From the NCBI GenBank assembly GCA_024279575.1, contig JAJRRJ010000094.1, positions 1-15,622 of the forward strand: 15,622 nucleotides of DNA, in the 5' to 3' direction. Both the position numbers and the translations under genes were made by a program. The stretch comes from Alphaproteobacteria bacterium (GTDB lineage: Bacteria > Pseudomonadota > Alphaproteobacteria > Rhizobiales > Devosiaceae). Of the stretch, positions 12,260 through 15,622 are shown piece after piece; position 1 is the stretch's first letter; every line of letters starts with the position of its first letter. Below the pieces are notes generated by a model. The model was not told the origin of the DNA, searched no databases, and was given only the letters and a program-made list of their open reading frames with translations.

Positions 12260-12631
12260 ATGATCTTAGGTTCTCTCAGCGTGAATAGTGATGCGGTTGT
12301 TACGCACCGCGATTCCTATCTTCTCAAGTCCCTGTCGGTTGTCAGTGTGCGCCGTGTGTTTCTTGCACCCTCCCTCTTGTTTGGCACTGGGTTCACGGGT
12401 TTTGGCATTGCGTTTTCTGATCTGCTTTATCAAAGCGAGATCATCGCAATTTTAGTCACAGCATTTGTGGCGATCATTGCTGGCACGCAAATCGGGCAGT
12501 TGAAACTGCTCTCCCGTGATCTGCGGGGAAGCGACCTGTCAGGTGTGATCTGGGGGCGATATTCAACGCTTAACTTCATCCGCTCACAAATCATTCAAAA
12601 ACTCTCAAGCATAGAGGGAGAAGAAATATGA
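12260..12631 (+). CDS. Two-span membrane protein, possibly DUF6232-like
   Basis: This 123-residue protein starts at ATG 12260 with AAAGGAAAA upstream. A short N-terminal strand region (DAVVTHRDSYLLKSLSVVSV) precedes two hydrophobic segments (about 33-52 and 60-77, EIIAILVTAFVAIIAG), and the C-terminal part is polar (LKLLSRDLRGSDLSGVIWG). This order of strand, two membrane spans and soluble tail resembles the DUF6232 family, but the match is from memory and weak. Its stop overlaps the next start as ATGA. It probably sits in the inner membrane beside the coupling-protein components. Confidence 0.6.
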   Translation: MILGSLSVNSDAVVTHRDSYLLKSLSVVSVRRVFLAPSLLFGTGFTGFGIAFSDLLYQSEIIAILVTAFVAIIAGTQIGQLKLLSRDLRGSDLSGVIWGRYSTLNFIRSQIIQKLSSIEGEEI

Positions 12632-12951
12632 AACCCGAAACCAACAATCAGTATCAGTCGTCCTTTGGCTCGATTGTTCAGATCAATTTCAGATTACTGG
12701 TTGCCTTTTCCTTCACTTTTGTTGGCTGGATTATCTGGCCTGACACCGCGCTTGGTTATGGCTGGGGCTTTCTGGCGATCTGCCTGTTCATGTCCGCCCT
12801 GGGTCTGTTCATCGAGGCGATCAAGGCGATGACAAAGCTCTATGTACGTGATCGTGCCATTGGCAAATATACAGCGCAAGGCAACAAGCCAAAATCGGCT
12901 GAACTGGCGTCTGATGATGCGCTTAAAAGCTCGGAGATGATCGATGGCTAA
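12628..12951 (+). CDS. Small two-span membrane protein, possible detached membrane domain of the coupling protein
   Basis: This 107-residue protein starts at ATG 12628 (GGGAG upstream, ATGA overlap with the gene before). Two hydrophobic spans at about 16-33 (LLVAFSFTFVGWIIWP) and 40-62 (GWGFLAICLFMSALGLFI) are joined by a short loop. After them comes a charged cytoplasmic tail (KLYVRDRAIGKYT and onward). The arrangement matches the N-terminal membrane hairpin of VirD4/TraG coupling proteins, and the next gene encodes a coupling ATPase that lacks exactly this part. The two genes overlap by 8 bases. I infer that the products act together as a split coupling protein; sequence similarity to a known membrane domain was not established. 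Confidence 0.65.
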   Translation: MKPETNNQYQSSFGSIVQINFRLLVAFSFTFVGWIIWPDTALGYGWGFLAICLFMSALGLFIEAIKAMTKLYVRDRAIGKYTAQGNKPKSAELASDDALKSSEMIDG

Positions 12952-14359
12952 ACCTCAAAAAAGCAAAGCTGGCAGACGCATTCTTGGTATGACTTTTGAT
13001 GGCAAGCCGATATTTGAACCAAGGCCTTCCCATTCCCTTTTACTGGCGGCGGCTGGTGGCGGTAAAACAACATCAGGCGCTGTGCCGTGGGTCGAGTCCA
13101 TGCTGGCCGATAAAGTCCGCGCCATTGTCGTGACGGATTCCAAAGATGGTGAGATTGCCGCACAATGTGCCGAAATGTGCGCCAGGCATGGGCGTAAAGT
13201 CGCGATCATCGATGACTTCAATATTCTGGGCGCGGACAATCCGTATAAAATCCAGATCGATCCCTTTGGCGGTGTCATTGCTTCGCATGAAAAAGCCAAT
13301 GGTGAATTGATTTTTTCAGCAGAGGCTGCCTGTCATGGATTGATTGAAGAACCCAGTGGTGGGGATTCCAAAAATCTCTACTTCCGTGAAGAACCCCGCG
13401 CCATGATTGAATATGTGCTCTCTAGTTATCTGGCTCGCAATGCCAAGTTGGCAATTCCGGGCGGTGTATGGTCGCTTCTGGCTGATCCAGACACGCTGCA
13501 CAAGATGGCGGTGATTGATAGCGCTGAAGGTGATCCTGCCTTATCGGCTCTCGCCACCCATGTTGTGGAGATGCGGAAAAACGAAGATCACTATCCCCAG
13601 CATAGAGGTGCGGCAGTGCGCTCACTTCGGATTTTCGGCGCAGGCAGCCCGCTTCATCATACAGGCATGGATGCTGATCTTTCTCACCTGCAATTACTTC
13701 AGGAAAACTACGTTGTTTTTATCGTCGGCCCGCAACGCCACATGGAACGCTTGGGCGCTTATTACGCCCTTCATCTGCAAGCATTTGCCGATGCAATTCT
13801 CACAGGGTTGGCAGGTGCCACCGATCTGATCCTCGACGAATTTACCAATGCCCCATTAAAACTGCTCATCATGCGGCTCACTATCCTACGCGCTTACGGA
13901 GCACGACTTCACATGATTGCCCAGTCACGCTCAGAAATTGAACGGCGGTTTGGCAGGCTGGAAACGCTCACCATTGAAGAAAACGCCGTCATCAAACAAT
14001 GGTTTGGCTTTTCGTCGTTTGAAGAAGCCGAGCGGGTATCAAAGGCGATGGGAGAATCCCAAATTGTCTCACACGGGATGGGTGTCAACTCCGACAAGAT
14101 GGATATTTCAGGAAACTTCAGTGTTGGCAAAGAACGCATGTTCCCGCCAGAGCGACTGATGAGTCTGCCCGCCAATGAGCAAATCATTCATGTGAAAGAC
14201 ATCGGATTTATTCATTGCAAAAAAATACGTCAAAACGAAATCGCGCCTTACTGCCATGAGTTGGCTGATAATTCGCTAGAGGGTGGTCGTCTGGAGCCTG
14301 ATCCCAAAATCACGCTTCCAACAAAACTCGCAACAAAAACCTCAGGAGATAACAAATGA
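12944..14359 (+). CDS. VirD4/TraG-family type IV coupling ATPase (cytoplasmic part only)
   Basis: This 471-residue protein couples the relaxase-DNA complex to a type IV secretion channel in known systems. Walker A is SLLLAAAGGGKTTSG at about 31-45, followed by VVTDSKDGE (62-70, matching the VirD4 'D.KGE' motif). Walker B is DLILDEFTNAP at about 294-304 and a conserved MIAQSRSEIERRFG lies near 324-337. Family members usually have about 600 residues with two N-terminal membrane spans; here Walker A starts only about 35 residues from the N-terminus and no span is present. The preceding two-span protein, overlapping by 8 bases, may supply it. GGAG lies 10 bases before ATG 12944. The stop overlaps the next start as ATGA. 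The coupling-protein assignment is strong; the transferred substrate is inferred. Confidence 0.85.
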   Translation: MAKPQKSKAGRRILGMTFDGKPIFEPRPSHSLLLAAAGGGKTTSGAVPWVESMLADKVRAIVVTDSKDGEIAAQCAEMCARHGRKVAIIDDFNILGADNPYKIQIDPFGGVIASHEKANGELIFSAEAACHGLIEEPSGGDSKNLYFREEPRAMIEYVLSSYLARNAKLAIPGGVWSLLADPDTLHKMAVIDSAEGDPALSALATHVVEMRKNEDHYPQHRGAAVRSLRIFGAGSPLHHTGMDADLSHLQLLQENYVVFIVGPQRHMERLGAYYALHLQAFADAILTGLAGATDLILDEFTNAPLKLLIMRLTILRAYGARLHMIAQSRSEIERRFGRLETLTIEENAVIKQWFGFSSFEEAERVSKAMGESQIVSHGMGVNSDKMDISGNFSVGKERMFPPERLMSLPANEQIIHVKDIGFIHCKKIRQNEIAPYCHELADNSLEGGRLEPDPKITLPTKLATKTSGDNK

Positions 14360-14619
14360 AAACCCGTTTCCTGCGTGCAAATTATTTTGTCTGGGTGGTT
14401 GTGCCAGTGGCCGTTTATCTGGCTTATCTGACATTCGGCCTGCCGCATATAATCTGGTCATACGAGTACAGGCAGGTTGGGCCTGCCTCATCCGCAAATC
14501 CGTTTGCGGGGCGTTATTACACACGCTGTACTTATGTTGGCCCGTACGGATCATTCTCAACTTCTGCAAAAAATGGCAAGTGCGGCCTTGTCGCCTTCTT
14601 CAAGAAGGAACCAGGCTAA
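14356..14619 (+). CDS. Conserved small membrane protein of the conjugation operon
   Basis: This 87-residue protein starts at ATG 14356 with CAGGAG 7 bases upstream and an ATGA overlap with the coupling ATPase. It has one N-terminal span (FVWVVVPVAVYLAYLTFG, about 11-28) followed by LPHIIWSYEY and then a small domain with YYTRCTYVGPYGSFS and a second cysteine (GKCGL). I recall similar proteins, with the same 'GLPH.IWSY' and 'RCT..GPYG' motifs, next to coupling proteins in mobile elements of sphingomonads and rhizobia, without a known function. The position suggests an inner-membrane part of the transfer machinery. Its last bases overlap the opposite-strand gene ending at 14616. Confidence 0.7.
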   Translation: MKTRFLRANYFVWVVVPVAVYLAYLTFGLPHIIWSYEYRQVGPASSANPFAGRYYTRCTYVGPYGSFSTSAKNGKCGLVAFFKKEPG

Positions 14620-14876
14620 TGGCTCTCCACCAGTGTCAATCGTGGCGGGATGGGCTTTCGTTCCAGCCCTTGCTTTTGAGTGATTTCGGTTTTTGCCATG
14701 TGTTTCAAGACATGGATCACGGTCTCAAGATCAATCTCCCCGCTGGCAAGCTGAGCATCGCAATGTTCACGGCGTTGCAGCACCAGATCATAAGGAGCCA
14801 CGGCAACCCAGAAACCTCGATAATCCATCGGCTCCAGCCACGTTTCAACATCTTCAATATATTTGAAATCTTTCAT
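14616..14876 (-). CDS. Small hypothetical protein opposite the transfer operon
   Basis: This 86-residue frame runs against the surrounding operon, with its end overlapping the previous gene's stop by 4 bases. The sequence (YIEDVETWLEPMDYRGFWVA, YDLVLQRREHCDAQLASGEI, DLETVIHVLKHMAKTE) reads like a real soluble, acidic protein. The competing plus-strand frames there have unlikely composition. No signal, membrane segment or known motif is seen. There is no good ribosome-binding site before ATG 14876. An opposite-strand gene within a packed operon may be a regulator or an independent cargo gene; the function is unknown. Confidence 0.55.
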   Translation of the reverse strand: MKDFKYIEDVETWLEPMDYRGFWVAVAPYDLVLQRREHCDAQLASGEIDLETVIHVLKHMAKTEITQKQGLERKPIPPRLTLVESH

Positions 14877-14938
14877 GGTTTGAGAATATCAAATTGCTCC
14901 AGCCAATTACAAATATTACAACCAAAGCGAGGCTGGTT

Positions 14939-15259
14939 ATGAGTTTTATCATATCAGACGAAATCAAACGCACCTTCGATCTGGCAAGTCTCAAACATCA
15001 GGCCGCCAGGGATTTTAATGCGCAGGAGTGGAAAGCGTACCGCAAGATTACGCAAAAGTTTTATGAGCTGCGCCGCTTTGAACAACGCACTTATGAAATC
15101 GAATATAAAACCCGTTTTGAAGTTGCGCGCAAACGGCTGATCAATCGGGCAGGCGCTAAATCAAAAGATTTTAAGCATCGCTGGTTCGGGAACGATCAGT
15201 TCGACAAATCAGTAATCAACCGTCAGGCCGAACGCAATGTGCGCAACAGCCATAACTAG
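14939..15259 (+). CDS. Small basic protein of the conjugation operon
   Basis: This 106-residue frame starts at ATG 14939 with GCGAGG 6 bases upstream; the frame opens earlier (TTG 14894) but without a start signal. The protein is basic and helical, with no signal or membrane span. Its recognisable stretches are HQAARDFNAQEWKAYRKITQ (about 18-37), YELRRFEQRTYEIEYKTRFE near 41-60 and HRWFGNDQFDKSVINRQAER near 80-99. I have a memory of similar proteins beside mobilisation genes in alphaproteobacterial elements but no assigned function. A DNA-binding accessory role in relaxosome formation would suit its charge and place; this is inference. Confidence 0.6.
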   Translation: MSFIISDEIKRTFDLASLKHQAARDFNAQEWKAYRKITQKFYELRRFEQRTYEIEYKTRFEVARKRLINRAGAKSKDFKHRWFGNDQFDKSVINRQAERNVRNSHN

Positions 15260-15262
15260 TTG

Positions 15263-15442
15263 ATGGCGGGTATTGATAAGCAAGAAGCGCGCGAGACTTC
15301 CCAACTACTTGAAACCTGCAAAAAGCGAACAGAATTGCGCGAAAAACCAAAGCGGGATTTTTCCAACGCTACTGATCGCCGTGCGCAAAATGGATTGCCA
15401 AAAGATATACGGCAAACACGTATCCAACAGCAAAAACGATAA
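15263..15442 (+). CDS. Possible small basic protein
   Basis: This is a 59-residue frame whose ATG 15263 lies 3 bases after the preceding stop. It is very rich in Lys, Arg, Gln and Glu (KKRTELREKPKRDF, RQTRIQQQKR), likely disordered. No ribosome-binding site is visible, so translation would depend on coupling to the gene before it. It fills the gap before the next well-supported start, which favours it, but the composition alone does not prove coding. Confidence 0.4.
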   Translation: MAGIDKQEARETSQLLETCKKRTELREKPKRDFSNATDRRAQNGLPKDIRQTRIQQQKR

Positions 15443-15464
15443 CCCAACCAACAGGAGAAAACCC

Positions 15465-15622
15465 ATGAATAATTTATTCGACCCCAAAGAACAAAACCGT
15501 GTCGCAGAAGCCCGTGAAAGTTTCTCCGGCCGCATACTCACCAACCGTCAGTTTGACGATTCCATGGCCGTCACGGGTATCCTGGAGCGAGAGATCAAGG
15601 CGACAGGAAAATTCAAAGAAAA
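15465..15622 (+). CDS. Start of an unidentified gene (partial, runs off the window)
   Basis: ATG 15465 is preceded by an excellent ACAGGAG at 7 bases, and the frame is open for 52 codons to the right edge. The visible N-terminus is polar (MNNLFDPKEQNRVAEARESF, then SGRILTNRQFDDSMAVTGIL). No motif identifies it. By position it follows the small transfer-associated proteins and could be a mobilisation gene or an accessory one. The missing relaxase may lie further right. Confidence 0.65.
   Translation, partial: MNNLFDPKEQNRVAEARESFSGRILTNRQFDDSMAVTGILEREIKATGKFKE

Noticed and set aside
14283..14942. 219-codon plus-strand frame
   Set aside because: It shadows the end of the coupling ATPase, the 87-residue membrane protein and the antisense of 14616-14876; composition is unlike a real protein.

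Overview
The window looks like part of a conjugative element (ICE or plasmid) from a mid-GC alphaproteobacterium. The assignment rests on the gene set: ArdC-type antirestriction protein, ParB-type protein without ParA, VirD4/TraG-type coupling ATPase and a small membrane protein of a kind I recall from sphingomonad and rhizobial elements. No housekeeping gene, rRNA or tRNA is visible. No relaxase and no VirB/Trb channel genes are in the window, so the element continues beyond it, most likely to the right.

Layout, left to right. (1) 1-1472, minus: an AbiE-type (type IV) toxin-antitoxin pair, with the toxin cut by the window edge. (2) 1473-2078: no gene; a dense block of hairpins ending in a strong oriT candidate (inverted repeat 1890-1920 followed by CATCTTG, predicted nick after 1921). 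(3) 2079-7843: a candidate leading region with two small genes, an overlapping GNAT/XRE pair, a large ParB-like protein and ArdC on the minus strand, interrupted by two plus-strand genes (an unknown protein and an XRE regulator) ending in a clear terminator. (4) 7844-9069: ardC leader, a minus-strand terminator, a secreted cysteine-rich protein whose signal-peptide region is built on a 7-bp tandem repeat, and a structured element upstream of it. (5) 9070-10203: two unrecognised genes overlapping tail to tail, one with a helix-turn-helix and cysteine pairs. (6) 10357 to the end, plus: a compact operon of membrane proteins leading into a coupling ATPase that lacks its own transmembrane domain, then small conserved-looking proteins, with one opposite-strand gene inserted and one gene running off the right edge.

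How it may work together (inference): if the nick is placed correctly, the plus strand right of 1922 enters the recipient first. The minus-strand genes 2079-7843, including ardC, would then be readable from the incoming strand as template, as in known leading regions. The right arm supplies the coupling protein, AbiE and partition-like functions stabilise the element, and the XRE/GNAT pair may be a further regulator or toxin module. The most striking single signal is the heptanucleotide array at 8702-8757. With its present six perfect copies the only ATG is out of frame with the secreted protein; one more copy, or two fewer, restores a full signal peptide. This is the signature of on/off phase variation.
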